Shown: positions 1-7,663 of the stretch, piece after piece
Position numbering within the stretch: position 1 is the first letter of the stretch
Layout of the letters: the number at the start of each line of letters is the position of its first letter
The notes under the pieces: generated by a model
What the model was told of the DNA's origin: nothing
Database searches by the model: none
What the model saw: the letters and a program-made list of their open reading frames with translations, nothing else
Made by a program: the position numbers and the translations under genes
Source: JBFLVQ01 sp040758525
GTDB taxonomy: Bacteria > Acidobacteriota > Blastocatellia > Chloracidobacteriales > JADJPF01
Direction: 5' to 3'
NCBI GenBank assembly: GCA_040758525.1
Contig: JBFLVQ010000335.1
Span: 1-10,090 of the forward strand
Length of the DNA stretch: 10,090 bases

Positions 1-1
1 G

Positions 2-88
2 AAGCCTGGCTGCTACTACATTGAGTTCGTAGTGACCAGCGAATACTTCGGGCTGCGCCACTTGCCCGTCTCGGTTGTCCTGCCCTGA
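2..88 (+). CDS. C-terminal fragment of an unidentified protein
   Basis: The frame beginning at base 2 is open from the window edge to a TGA at 86-88. It gives 28 residues ending in EYFGLRHLPVSVVLP. The composition, alternating beta-like hydrophobics with aromatics, looks like the last strands of a beta-sandwich domain, but this is too short to name a family. The opposite strand is also open here, but its translation is rich in Arg and Ser and looks like a shadow. I do not recognise the protein. Confidence covers only that this is the tail of a plus-strand gene. Confidence 0.45.
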   Translation, partial: KPGCYYIEFVVTSEYFGLRHLPVSVVLP

Positions 89-379
89 GGCGGTATAGAG
101 AACCGAAACACCTTTCTATTTCGAGCAAGGGAGCAGACATTACGGAATAATTATTGCGGTGCGCCGCTCGCCTTATGAGATAGCCGTGCGTGTACTGGAC
201 ATTCTCAATCAAATTACTGCTAGTGAAATGATCCATCAGCTTCATTACATTTAAGGTAGCTTTAATAGCAACACACTTTTATAAAGAGAAAGCTAGTATT
301 ATTGGCTGGTTAAGGTTATATTATGTACTAAATTGGAATCGGCTTCTCTCTCTTTGACATAGATGGGAGATAAATATAG
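89..379. other. Intergenic stretch without a convincing gene
   Basis: These 291 bases lie between the left-edge fragment and the first complete gene. A plus-strand frame is open at 99-251 (stop 252-254) and reads plausibly as protein, but it has no ATG near its start and no ribosome binding site before its only early GTG (159). AT-rich, promoter-like sequence lies at about 275-325, but I cannot pair a good -35 with a -10. The Shine-Dalgarno of the next gene, GGGAGA, is at 365-370. No strong terminator hairpin was found. Confidence 0.5.
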
Positions 380-1438
380 ATGTCGGAACAGATTCAGACC
401 TTTCTCTGCTGTACTCGTAAACAAGTGATGATTTTACGTTGTGCCGGCTGTAACAAGCTGCTCGGTTATTGCCGCGCCTGTTACACGGTCTTTTACGATC
501 TCAAAAACCTTATGCAGAGCTTAGTTCTCGGTGCTGATACCGATATCGTATGTGCTAGTTGTCAATTCACAATAATGTTGCCAAATTTGTCAAAATATCT
601 CGCACTTGAGCGGGATCTAGTCGATGCTGGTGTCTCTTATCTAACGAGAGAGAGAGTAACTCTGAAGATGGATATCCCAGAAGAGACACCTTCGGTGCGC
701 TGTCCCAAATGTGGCAGTATGGTACCCTTCCAGGCAGCAAAATGCCCACGCTGTGGTCTGGGCACACCAAGCGAAAACAGGACTACTGGTAAGAATAGAG
801 CGATAACTACAACAGGCAGTGCACGGGTGAATACTGGGAGTGGACGATTATCTGATTCCAGTTCTAGCGGACGTCTATCTGATCCCAGTGGGCGATTGCG
901 GCAATTGCAGCAGCCACAATCATTATTAAGCAATTATCTTCCCAAGTTCATTAGTAATTTGCCCTGGAACAAGATTCATGTACCGCTTAAGATTGCGGTA
1001 CCTTTGGTTATTTTGGTTCCCATTGCGGCACTTGTCTTTTACTTCTTCTCGACAGGAGCAATCTGTATTGGCTGTATTCAGATAGGTGGCAACTATACTA
1101 CAGAATTGCAACTGGAGAATAAGAAAGTTCGTGTTGATATGCTCCTTTATCAATATCAAGGGCGACTAACTGGTCAAGTCCTCTTTACCCCCCAAATGCC
1201 GACGCCCACAACGCCAGAAAAGAAGCAGCCCCCAGAACAGTATGTGCAGCTTATTCAAACTGGTATGGTACGAGACAAGAATGTCTCTTTTCAATCATAT
1301 ATGGATGGCAGCATTACTCGGGTACAGTTCAATGGACAGGTCGCGGAAGGCAATGCCATAGAGGGTGAACTGAAGCTAACCATGCCTGAGATCGGTTGTG
1401 AGGGCAAAGCCTTTCCCATTACTGTAAAGAAACTTTAG
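380..1438 (+). CDS. Zinc-ribbon protein with one membrane span and a C-terminal beta-rich domain
   Basis: A 352-residue protein of unknown function. The N-terminal part carries many CxxC pairs: C21/C24, C31/C34, C58/C61, and a textbook zinc ribbon formed by CPKCG (108-112) and CPRCG (122-126). Residues about 130-180 are a Ser/Gly/Thr linker in which GRLSD recurs. A single hydrophobic span at about 202-224 is preceded by basic residues, so the zinc ribbons should be cytoplasmic and the C-terminus outside. A CxxC (C229/C232) follows directly after the span. The last 120 residues are predicted beta-rich with no recognised catalytic motif. The start is supported by GGGAGA at 365-370, nine bases upstream. 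The zinc-ribbon plus membrane layout recurs in the small gene at 5192-5638. A sensor or scaffold role is only a guess. Confidence 0.85.
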   Translation: MSEQIQTFLCCTRKQVMILRCAGCNKLLGYCRACYTVFYDLKNLMQSLVLGADTDIVCASCQFTIMLPNLSKYLALERDLVDAGVSYLTRERVTLKMDIPEETPSVRCPKCGSMVPFQAAKCPRCGLGTPSENRTTGKNRAITTTGSARVNTGSGRLSDSSSSGRLSDPSGRLRQLQQPQSLLSNYLPKFISNLPWNKIHVPLKIAVPLVILVPIAALVFYFFSTGAICIGCIQIGGNYTTELQLENKKVRVDMLLYQYQGRLTGQVLFTPQMPTPTTPEKKQPPEQYVQLIQTGMVRDKNVSFQSYMDGSITRVQFNGQVAEGNAIEGELKLTMPEIGCEGKAFPITVKKL

Positions 1439-1598
1439 AGGCTCCCTGAGCTTGCTGGCAGACAACGCTACCTTCTAATCAACCGATAATCATGATGAGT
1501 TTTTCGGGCTGTTCTGGGTTCACCATTATTAAATATTGCTAGCCTGATGTATGCTTAATTCGTCACCAACTCTCACTAATGTGCACCTTGGTGCGTGT

Positions 1599-1604
1599 GG
1601 AGGA
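1599..1604 (+). promoter_or_regulatory. Shine-Dalgarno site that fixes the start at 1610
   Basis: GGAGGA lies five bases upstream of an ATG at 1610-1612. An in-frame GTG at 1595 would extend the protein by five residues but would place this site inside the coding sequence, so the ATG is preferred. A small GCAC-CTTG-GTGC hairpin (1583-1594) sits just upstream of the site. Confidence 0.8.
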
Positions 1605-1609
1605 AATAT

Positions 1610-3658
1610 ATGGCTGTAAGAGTGGATGGCGGCGCTTCTAATGTTGACCGAGCTAAACAAGTCGAACCTAACAATGACAAATTTAAGATAAATGGCACTG
1701 AAGGGAGCGGGAGTGAATCACCAGTAGGGAATACTCGTGACTTATCAGCTCGCCCTGAGCAGGCTCAAGAACAGGCCAATCTTATTAAGAATCAATTGCA
1801 GCGATTTGATGGTACTGCCAAAGGCGCTGCCAAAAAGAATAATGAGACGGGGCCAGCCAACAATGCTAAAGGTAAAAGTGGTTCGCTTACTGCCAATAAC
1901 CAGGCCAATCCAGGGCTGGCAAGAGGGCAAGGAAACAGCGGCGCATTGAAGCTGCCAGAACGCGCCAATCCAAATCTTGGTAATTCTCGTGCTAACACCG
2001 GCTCACTTAAAAATAACCAGATTGCTAATGGCGGATCACGACCAACTTTAGGTAATGGCAACAATAGTTCATTAACAGGAAAAGATTTTGCCAATCCGGG
2101 CTTGGGTCTTGGTAGAGGTAATGATCTACAACCTGGTCCAAGTAGTCGTAGTAATTCTGATGCTGGTCTCAATCTATCAGATATTTTTGGTGATGCTGAT
2201 GGTGGTAGCACTGTACAATTGCCAAAAATTGAAATTAAGCTTGAGCTTCCTGTTCTAGCACGTGGCCGACGAGATAAGACAGATGATCTATCAATACTAG
2301 ATAATATCCTATTGTCCAACGATGATTTTGGCAGCAGTCTCTCCAATAGCCTAGAACTAGATAATGAGAGACCAGAGAATGAGCCTAGAGAATCACCAGA
2401 AGACTTCTTTGATACTGCCGAGCGTTTGATTGGAAAAAAATTACCATTATCGAATGAAGAGCGTACTGATGATGGTACAGTGCTCACCGATCTATTACTT
2501 TTGGAACTACCCTTCGATCCATTTAGCAGTGAACTGGAAAAACAGGCTGAGCAGAGCCTTGCCTCTCTTACCGAGGTAGATCTGCCATTGCCTATACGTA
2601 AGCCACTAATTAAACCTAATTCCACATCGGAAACAACTAGTGAAGTACCAGAAGATCCAATCACTACTGCTAAGCCCGAAGTAGATCCAGAGGTAGTTAT
2701 AAATGAAGTTATTGAGCAAGAGCTGAGTGTTAGCCTCTTTGAGAACGTGTTGGTTCCAGAGGATGGCATAGGCAAGGAGGGCGTTTCCCTTGAGCAATTG
2801 GCTGAACAGGTGGCCAACCTCTTCGAGAATGAGCAGACTACACAAGTCTCTACTCAGGTGGCTAGTCCAAATGATAAAAGCGGTGAAGAGTTGATACAGG
2901 CAGGCGAAACTGTGATTCCTGGCGATGTGTTGGAACAAGTCTCTTTCTCTTTACCAGCAACCATTACAGGAAAAGAGAATAATAGTAGCCTTATAGGTAA
3001 GCGTATTTTTCCTGAATCACTATTACGAGAAACCGAAGCCAAGCCAATCAACCTACGATCTGAAGCTACTGTTATACGTGGCAAAGAGATTCCAGCACGT
3101 GATGAGAACAGTGCTATTGAAGCGACTCGCGCCAATATACGTAATCCTGGTATGCCGCTCAATCTCAACAACGCTACCCGAGAAGCGATGGAAGAGTTTA
3201 ACAGTGCCATAGACGCTGAACGAGATCGTGAAATACCTGAACCCTATATCTTTTGGACCGAATTTATTTATGCTGCGGCAGAAAAATACCAGATTGAGCC
3301 AGCGATCATTGTGGGACTGATGGATCGCGAAAGTGGTGGTGAGAATATTATTGATGCCGACCGACATAAATATGGATTGATGGGTATTGATGATCGACAA
3401 TATAGTGAATGGTTGGAGGAGAATAAACAGGGTCTTGATCCGGCAACCAATATCGATTTTGGTACCTCGCTGTTACGTAAACAACTAAACTATTTTCGTG
3501 GCCATGTAGCTGCTGCACTAGCCGCTTATGACGCTGGCAGAGGGGCCGTCAGTTGGGCGATTAGCTCGCAACTTGATGTCGATGTTGTCACTACTAACAA
3601 GAATTATTCTGCTGATGTGCTGGCACGGGCCGACTTCTTCCGGAACTTTTTTTCCTGA
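1610..3658 (+). CDS. Long low-complexity protein with C-terminal transglycosylase/lysozyme-like domain
   Basis: A 682-residue protein from the ATG at 1610. The first ~545 residues look largely disordered: an Asn/Gly/Ser-rich start with four ~20-residue repeats (residues 90-171), then an acidic region rich in Glu, Pro, Ser and Thr. Residues ~546-682 form an SLT/goose-lysozyme-like domain, with FIYAAAEKYQIEPAIIVGLMDRESGG carried on the first helices. The presumed catalytic acid is Glu574 in MDRESGG. It is followed by YGLMGID, NIDFGTSLL and AALAAYDAGRGAVSWA, which match the usual GLMQI, N...G...L and A.AAYNAG.. signatures. The family cleaves the MurNAc-GlcNAc bond of peptidoglycan. No signal peptide or membrane span is visible, which is odd for a peptidoglycan enzyme. 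Candidate roles are envelope remodelling, a cargo or tip of a secretion or injection machine, or a non-classically exported hydrolase. Confidence 0.85.
   Translation: MAVRVDGGASNVDRAKQVEPNNDKFKINGTEGSGSESPVGNTRDLSARPEQAQEQANLIKNQLQRFDGTAKGAAKKNNETGPANNAKGKSGSLTANNQANPGLARGQGNSGALKLPERANPNLGNSRANTGSLKNNQIANGGSRPTLGNGNNSSLTGKDFANPGLGLGRGNDLQPGPSSRSNSDAGLNLSDIFGDADGGSTVQLPKIEIKLELPVLARGRRDKTDDLSILDNILLSNDDFGSSLSNSLELDNERPENEPRESPEDFFDTAERLIGKKLPLSNEERTDDGTVLTDLLLLELPFDPFSSELEKQAEQSLASLTEVDLPLPIRKPLIKPNSTSETTSEVPEDPITTAKPEVDPEVVINEVIEQELSVSLFENVLVPEDGIGKEGVSLEQLAEQVANLFENEQTTQVSTQVASPNDKSGEELIQAGETVIPGDVLEQVSFSLPATITGKENNSSLIGKRIFPESLLRETEAKPINLRSEATVIRGKEIPARDENSAIEATRANIRNPGMPLNLNNATREAMEEFNSAIDAERDREIPEPYIFWTEFIYAAAEKYQIEPAIIVGLMDRESGGENIIDADRHKYGLMGIDDRQYSEWLEENKQGLDPATNIDFGTSLLRKQLNYFRGHVAAALAAYDAGRGAVSWAISSQLDVDVVTTNKNYSADVLARADFFRNFFS
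1877..2122 (+). repeat. Four tandem ~20-residue coding repeats
   Basis: Within the muramidase-like gene, residues 90-109, 110-129, 130-151 and 152-171 align as degenerate tandem units. Each begins [ST/N]-[GS]-[SA]-L, has A-N-[PG] in the middle and ends in ..[GA]-N. Examples are SGSLTANNQANPGLARGQGN and SGALKLPERANPNLGNSRAN. The third unit has two extra residues. Similarity is clear in the protein and much weaker in the DNA, so this is an old repeat under protein-level selection rather than a recent duplication. Confidence 0.75.
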
Positions 3659-3675
3659 CCTCATTATCACGTATT

Positions 3676-3719
3676 GCCGTCTAGCCTGGTACGATGGTAA
3701 CCTCGTGCCGGGTTACGGC
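3676..3719 (+). terminator. Long imperfect stem-loop after the muramidase-like gene
   Basis: GCCGT (3676-3680) pairs with ACGGC (3715-3719). Inside, AGCCTGGTACGA pairs with TCGTGCCGGGTT through several G-U wobbles around the loop TGGTAACC. Together this gives about 17 pairs with a two-base bulge. It lies 17 bases past the stop of the upstream gene, where a terminator is expected. The following TCTATCAAGTTCTCC lacks a proper T-run, so it may instead protect the 3' end or be part of the leader of the PP2C gene. Confidence 0.45.
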
Positions 3720-3816
3720 TCTATCAAGTTCTCCTAACCCCCCTGACTATATCTATACAAACGGGCACAACTGATGCAATAATAGCGGTATCTATCTGGG
3801 GGAAATCGAGCAGGTT

Positions 3817-5190
3817 ATGAGTCAAGGTGTCGTAATTACTACTATAACAGGAATAACAGATACAGGATTAGTACGGACTAATAACGAGGATTGTCTGCTA
3901 ATTTCGGATCCACATACGGGTCAATATTTAGGCGACAATGTACAGTTGACCCATTCAGTTTCTGACAATCGGCTGTTGCTGATCGTCTCAGATGGTATGG
4001 GTGGTGCCGAGGGAGGAGAGATCGCCAGCCGACTGACCACTTACGTTTTACAGACTGAATTACCTAGATTGCCTAGACGCCTTTCTGCACAGAGTCGCTT
4101 AGGTGCAGCAATAGAAGAGGCCAATAACCTAGTACGGCAAGAGCGACTACTAGATCGTCGCTTGCAAGCAATGGGTGCCACTGTTACGGCAATGCTGATC
4201 GAGCATGATATTGCTTACATTGGTGAAGTTGGTGACTCACGGGCATATATTATGCGTAATGGGCGTCTTAAACAGCTTACCACGGATCAGACGATGATTC
4301 AGGTCATGCTTGATGCTGGTATGATCACTCCACAGGCGGCGGCTCGCAGCAACAATCGTAATATTCTCTTACAAGCGGTTGGAGCACAGGATCATCTACA
4401 GATTGCTGTTAACTCCATCGAGTTACGCCGCGAAGATATTCTATTACTATGTAGTGATGGCCTCTCAGGCAAGTTAAGCACTGATGAAATGGCAGACATT
4501 ATTAGAGTTGGCGGCTCACTTACGACCATTGCCAAACAGTTGGTAGAAGCAGCCAAACGGCGCGGTGGCGAGGATAATATCTCTGTAATACTGGCTTATG
4601 TAGATGGCGATGGCTTACGCGATCCCAATGCTGAACCGCTTACACGTGCTATCAAAGTGTTATCACGCTTTGATCCTGAGCAGGAGGCACAGCCAAAAGA
4701 TAAACTGGTGATGCGACCTGCCACACTTGAAGACTGGATGAATGCCGCTGTTATCGACTACTATGCGCACACTAGCGCACAAAAACGTAAACTAGATACG
4801 TTGCAAGAGTTTGGTGATTATGTAGTATGTCGGCGCGGTGATACGTTGACGGTAAGTTGTGATCCTCTACCAGATACAATCTACTGTCTACTCTCTGGTC
4901 GCTATCGCCTAGAAGTAGAGGCGATGGATGGTCGCAAACAGACATTGGCATTATTGATCTCACCAGTAGATCGCCGTTCTGATGAAGAGATCTGTATGGG
5001 AATTGGTATGTTGCCAGTTCGGCGTCAGTTCTTTGTTGGCAGTCTAGCCTCTTTAGGAGGGGCAATACGCTCGGCTGTGATCTGGTGTGAAGACAACAAG
5101 AATGCAATGTTTCAGATCCCTCAGAGAGCCTACTTAAAGATGGGTGAGATCCTGGGCGAGCGCTTCTTTGCTGCAGTACGCTATTTCTAG
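3817..5190 (+). CDS. PP2C-type Ser/Thr protein phosphatase fused to a degenerate cyclic-nucleotide-binding-like domain
   Basis: A 457-residue cytoplasmic protein with no membrane span. Residues ~7-265 are a PP2C/PPM phosphatase, which removes phosphate from Ser/Thr using two metal ions. All core motifs are present: RTNNED (Asp25), SDGMGG (Asp59), VGDSRAY (139-144), SDGLSG (Asp214) and GGEDNIS (Asp253), so it should be active. Such enzymes usually oppose Hanks-type kinases, none of which is encoded here. After a linker, residues ~330-445 look like a cNMP-binding beta-barrel: YVVCRRGDTL, YCLLSGRYRLEV, then VGSLASLGGAIRSAVIW in the place of the phosphate-binding cassette. The cassette Arg (418) is kept, but the usual Glu is Ser409, so cyclic nucleotide binding is uncertain. 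A purine-rich GGGGGA at 3798-3803 precedes the ATG by 13 bases. The gene ends one base from the convergent minus-strand gene. Confidence 0.92.
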   Translation: MSQGVVITTITGITDTGLVRTNNEDCLLISDPHTGQYLGDNVQLTHSVSDNRLLLIVSDGMGGAEGGEIASRLTTYVLQTELPRLPRRLSAQSRLGAAIEEANNLVRQERLLDRRLQAMGATVTAMLIEHDIAYIGEVGDSRAYIMRNGRLKQLTTDQTMIQVMLDAGMITPQAAARSNNRNILLQAVGAQDHLQIAVNSIELRREDILLLCSDGLSGKLSTDEMADIIRVGGSLTTIAKQLVEAAKRRGGEDNISVILAYVDGDGLRDPNAEPLTRAIKVLSRFDPEQEAQPKDKLVMRPATLEDWMNAAVIDYYAHTSAQKRKLDTLQEFGDYVVCRRGDTLTVSCDPLPDTIYCLLSGRYRLEVEAMDGRKQTLALLISPVDRRSDEEICMGIGMLPVRRQFFVGSLASLGGAIRSAVIWCEDNKNAMFQIPQRAYLKMGEILGERFFAAVRYF

Positions 5191-5191
5191 C

Positions 5192-5638
5192 CTATATTGA
5201 CCTTAATACCATACGTAGGAAGTAGACGCCGCCGAAACAGCAACCCACCAAACCTATATTCATCAGTAGTAGATTGAGTATCAGATCAAGTTTGGGGCGA
5301 CCAGTCAACTCCCTATCTGCTAGCACTCTTTGGGCACCGGCGAGAAAGCAGCATAACCCAACAAAGAAGATGGTTCCGAATGGACCAATGACTGGGGTGA
5401 TAAAAGCAAGCGCTAGCAGTGCAGTGATTGTACGCGCTGCTTTCATTCTACTAAAAGGAATAATAAGACCGTTAGGATGCTCTTCCTCATGGCCATTAGC
5501 AAAAGTAGGCAAAGGGGGAAGCTCGACATTACGACAACGGGCGCACTCGCCAGTTTCTGGATCCAGACGATCAGACTGATGGCAGATCTCACAGCGGCTG
5601 GGTGCACTTTCATGACGTACTTTTAGGCCGCGCTTCAT
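5192..5638 (-). CDS. Small zinc-ribbon membrane protein
   Basis: A 148-residue protein. The N-terminus has a four-Cys zinc ribbon, CEIC (16-19) and CARC (32-35), about 15 residues apart. A Pro/Glu-rich linker follows. Hydrophobic segments at about 69-101, broken by PVIGPFG and possibly two short spans, and at about 118-142 anchor it in the membrane. The ribbon is probably cytoplasmic. The start is well supported, with GGGAGG (5647-5652) eight bases upstream of the ATG at 5638. It converges with the PP2C gene and leaves a single base between the two stop codons, so the transcripts must overlap at their 3' ends. Function is unknown. The layout echoes the larger zinc-ribbon membrane protein at 380-1438. 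Confidence 0.85.
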   Translation of the reverse strand: MKRGLKVRHESAPSRCEICHQSDRLDPETGECARCRNVELPPLPTFANGHEEEHPNGLIIPFSRMKAARTITALLALAFITPVIGPFGTIFFVGLCCFLAGAQRVLADRELTGRPKLDLILNLLLMNIGLVGCCFGGVYFLRMVLRSI

Positions 5639-5759
5639 TCAGGTCGCCTCCCAGCTACGGATAAACTTTAATGTTGTGTCTGATACATTGGAATTATGTC
5701 TAAAAGCACTTGATTTTGCCTCAGCAAAGCTCTGCTTGCAAGCCCCGTTTAAAACGTTG

Positions 5760-5780
5760 CAGCGGGGCAAACCCCCGCTG
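5760..5780 (-). terminator. GC-rich hairpin, probable terminator of the L,D-transpeptidase gene
   Basis: A perfect 8-bp stem (CAGCGGGG paired with CCCCGCTG) with a five-base loop lies 26 bases past the transpeptidase stop. On the minus strand it is followed by CAACGTTTTAAAC, a short T-run five bases on, so termination may be moderate. The arm at 5763-5768 can instead pair with GCCCCG at 5742-5747, giving a competing structure in the region leading into the small zinc-ribbon gene. Confidence 0.6.
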
Positions 5781-5806
5781 TATTCAAAATTGATTGTCAT
5801 CTAAGC

Positions 5807-6808
5807 CTACTTTTTTACTAGTAGATCATCATTTAGCTGGTAGAGTTCTATACGATGGGTCTTGCCACCAGTATATTTAACCGCGCGCAGTAGTGAGAGT
5901 TGCTCCTGCATACTGAGATGCTGATAGTTAAAACCAGCGCCTGTTAGTACGGTTTGCAGATTGTCAAAACTATTTGTTCCCTGGCGATAGATATCAGGAT
6001 GAATCTGAACCTGCCGTTTCTCAACAATAATAGTCTGATAGATTACCTCCACAGGAATGATTGGCTCAATTTTTATACCGAATTGGCGGTTGCGATTGCG
6101 TACTAGACTCTCCCATTGCTTGTCTGTGATAGGTAGCTGACGAAGCTCGGTAATGGCACGAGCCAGCTCAAGCACATCCTCATCACGCATACGTATACAG
6201 CCGTGGCTGACAGCACGACCTACCGTATTGCCACCTCCGCCGTGAATAAGAAAATTACCACCCAAGCGGATTTTGATACGTCCCAACGGATTGCCGCGCT
6301 CGCCTGGTCCACGTGGTCTTTCATTAACTGCCCAATCACTAGGCGGTGGTGTCCAGCTAGGGTTCCAAATCAGATGTGAAGCTTTATGTAGTCCTAGCGT
6401 CATTGCATATTTTGGTGCGGCGATAGCAATCGGAAAGGTTTTAATAATATGATTAGCTTGTATCAGACTCAGCTCATAAGCAGGCAAGTTAACGACTATT
6501 TTGATCTCCTGATCAGTCTGCTTCACTGGCTCTATATTGATCTGGGTTTCTGTTGGCAGTAAAGCTTGATGCTGTTTTTCAGGCTGTCTTGAAGTATGAA
6601 CAGTGTCAAATTTGAACATTGTGTCAAATACCAACCACGAATGGTTGTTAGTAACGGTGTCAGCCATTGCTGCGACCTGAGCTGTAGGAGCATGTATATT
6701 AGCGGTGGAATTGCTAGGCCAAGTGGTAACTATTAAGAGTATAACAATCATTAAGGTGATAATGGTCATTTTGATATGACCGTAAGGGTTGAAAGTCTGC
6801 TGAGTCAT
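5807..6808 (-). CDS. L,D-transpeptidase (YkuD family), membrane-anchored
   Basis: A 333-residue envelope enzyme. YkuD-family enzymes use a catalytic Cys to form 3-3 peptidoglycan crosslinks or to attach proteins to the wall. Residues ~13-29 are a signal anchor without a clear cleavage site. A ~70-residue spacer follows, then the YkuD domain from about 102 (EIKIVVNLPAYELSL) to about 220. The signature is complete: FLIHG (His189) and SHGCIRM, with catalytic Cys204 and Arg206. The ~115 residues after the catalytic site are a C-terminal extension typical of longer family members. AGGAGG (6821-6826) lies twelve bases upstream of the ATG. The gene follows truA with a 75-base gap on the same strand. 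Together with the muramidase-like gene it points to peptidoglycan remodelling, but the two are not adjacent. Confidence 0.93.
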   Translation of the reverse strand: MTQQTFNPYGHIKMTIITLMIVILLIVTTWPSNSTANIHAPTAQVAAMADTVTNNHSWLVFDTMFKFDTVHTSRQPEKQHQALLPTETQINIEPVKQTDQEIKIVVNLPAYELSLIQANHIIKTFPIAIAAPKYAMTLGLHKASHLIWNPSWTPPPSDWAVNERPRGPGERGNPLGRIKIRLGGNFLIHGGGGNTVGRAVSHGCIRMRDEDVLELARAITELRQLPITDKQWESLVRNRNRQFGIKIEPIIPVEVIYQTIIVEKRQVQIHPDIYRQGTNSFDNLQTVLTGAGFNYQHLSMQEQLSLLRAVKYTGGKTHRIELYQLNDDLLVKK

Positions 6809-6837
6809 ATACGTTATTAGCCTCCTGCTAGTCTCAA

Positions 6838-6853
6838 ACTGGTCCTTACCAGT
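6838..6853 (-). other. Small perfect hairpin between truA and the transpeptidase gene
   Basis: ACTGGT-(4)-ACCAGT forms a perfect 6-bp stem with a four-base loop, 12 bases upstream of the transpeptidase Shine-Dalgarno site. On the minus strand it is followed only by TTTG, so it would be a weak terminator. A leader hairpin or operator is equally possible. Confidence 0.35.
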
Positions 6854-6883
6854 GCAACTGCAGTGCCAACAGTTGAGGCAGTA

Positions 6884-7663
6884 TTAATCAATGGGAAAAG
6901 CAGGCACAAGCGCGGTAGGCGCAGCATCACCAGAGTAAATAATCTTTTCTAAGAAGAGTCCGGAGGGTGGCGCAGTCCATGCAGCAGACACACCAGAATG
7001 GCTATTGAGTAGTTGATGGAACTGGGTTACATCGATATTACCACGACCAACTTCTACTAATGCGCCCACCAATCGACGTACCATTTTCCATAGAAAGTGT
7101 GAGGCACCAATACGAAAGAGGATCAAGCTACCTGAAGTAGCGAGCTCCGCTCGCTCAACTTCTACAATAGTCGATGGTTGATCTTGCGCCGATTCGCAAA
7201 AAGAATAGAAATCGTGACGTCCTGATAGTAATTGACCAGCCTCTTGCATAGCCGATAGCTGCAGACGATCTTTTATCCACCAGACATAAGGCTTACCTAA
7301 AGCAGTACGCCGTGTTGAGATCTGATAGATGTAATAGCGCATCAAGGCATCATGGCGAGCATGAAAATTGTTGCTAGCAGGTTTTAGGGAAAGAATATTG
7401 ATATCGGCTGGTAAGTGATCATTAAGCCTGATCTGGAGCTGTTGGGGAGGTAGAGGGCGTATCGCAGCACGTAGATGAGCGACTTGGTGGCGTGCATGAA
7501 CTCCTGCATCTGTACGACCAGCAGCACCTATTTCAACAGGTGTTTTAGAGATTGCTGCTGCCGCTTTAAGCAACTCGCCCTGTACCGTACGAGCGTGGGG
7601 CTGTTTCTGCCAGCCTGCATAGCGGCTGCCATCATATTCAATATCCAATCTCCAAGTTGGCAT
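6884..7663 (-). CDS. truA: tRNA pseudouridine(38-40) synthase TruA
   Basis: TruA isomerises uridines 38-40 in the anticodon arm of many tRNAs. The 259-residue product from the ATG at 7663 has the usual length. It opens with MPTWRLDIEYDGSRYAGWQ, the characteristic family start. The catalytic motif GRTDAGVHA is present with Asp52. Later landmarks include NFHARHDALMRYYIYQI and the C-terminal FRIGASHFLWKMVRRLVGALVEVG. An in-frame TTG at 7741 would add 26 residues with no family resemblance, so the ATG is preferred, although no good Shine-Dalgarno precedes either start. The transpeptidase gene follows on the same strand. A TPR gene is divergent upstream. Confidence 0.96.
   Translation of the reverse strand: MPTWRLDIEYDGSRYAGWQKQPHARTVQGELLKAAAAISKTPVEIGAAGRTDAGVHARHQVAHLRAAIRPLPPQQLQIRLNDHLPADINILSLKPASNNFHARHDALMRYYIYQISTRRTALGKPYVWWIKDRLQLSAMQEAGQLLSGRHDFYSFCESAQDQPSTIVEVERAELATSGSLILFRIGASHFLWKMVRRLVGALVEVGRGNIDVTQFHQLLNSHSGVSAAWTAPPSGLFLEKIIYSGDAAPTALVPAFPID

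Noticed and set aside
1..245. Minus-strand open frame from an ATG at 245 running off the left edge
   Set aside because: Its translation becomes Arg/Ser-rich and low in aliphatic residues towards the edge, typical of a shadow, and it conflicts with the better plus-strand reading at 2-88.
99..254. Open plus-strand frame of ~51 codons after the left-edge fragment
   Set aside because: It reads plausibly as protein but has no good start or ribosome binding site. A TAG at 96-98 prevents it being a simple frameshifted continuation of the fragment. Not called.
354..380. TTGACA (354-359) with TATAGA (375-380) as a promoter
   Set aside because: The -10 would overlap the start codon at 380, putting the transcription start inside the gene, and the spacing is only 15 bases.
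1792..2817. Long 341-codon minus-strand frame
   Set aside because: It is the antisense shadow of the low-complexity part of the muramidase-like gene, with Ser/Leu/Arg-biased composition and no recognisable domain.
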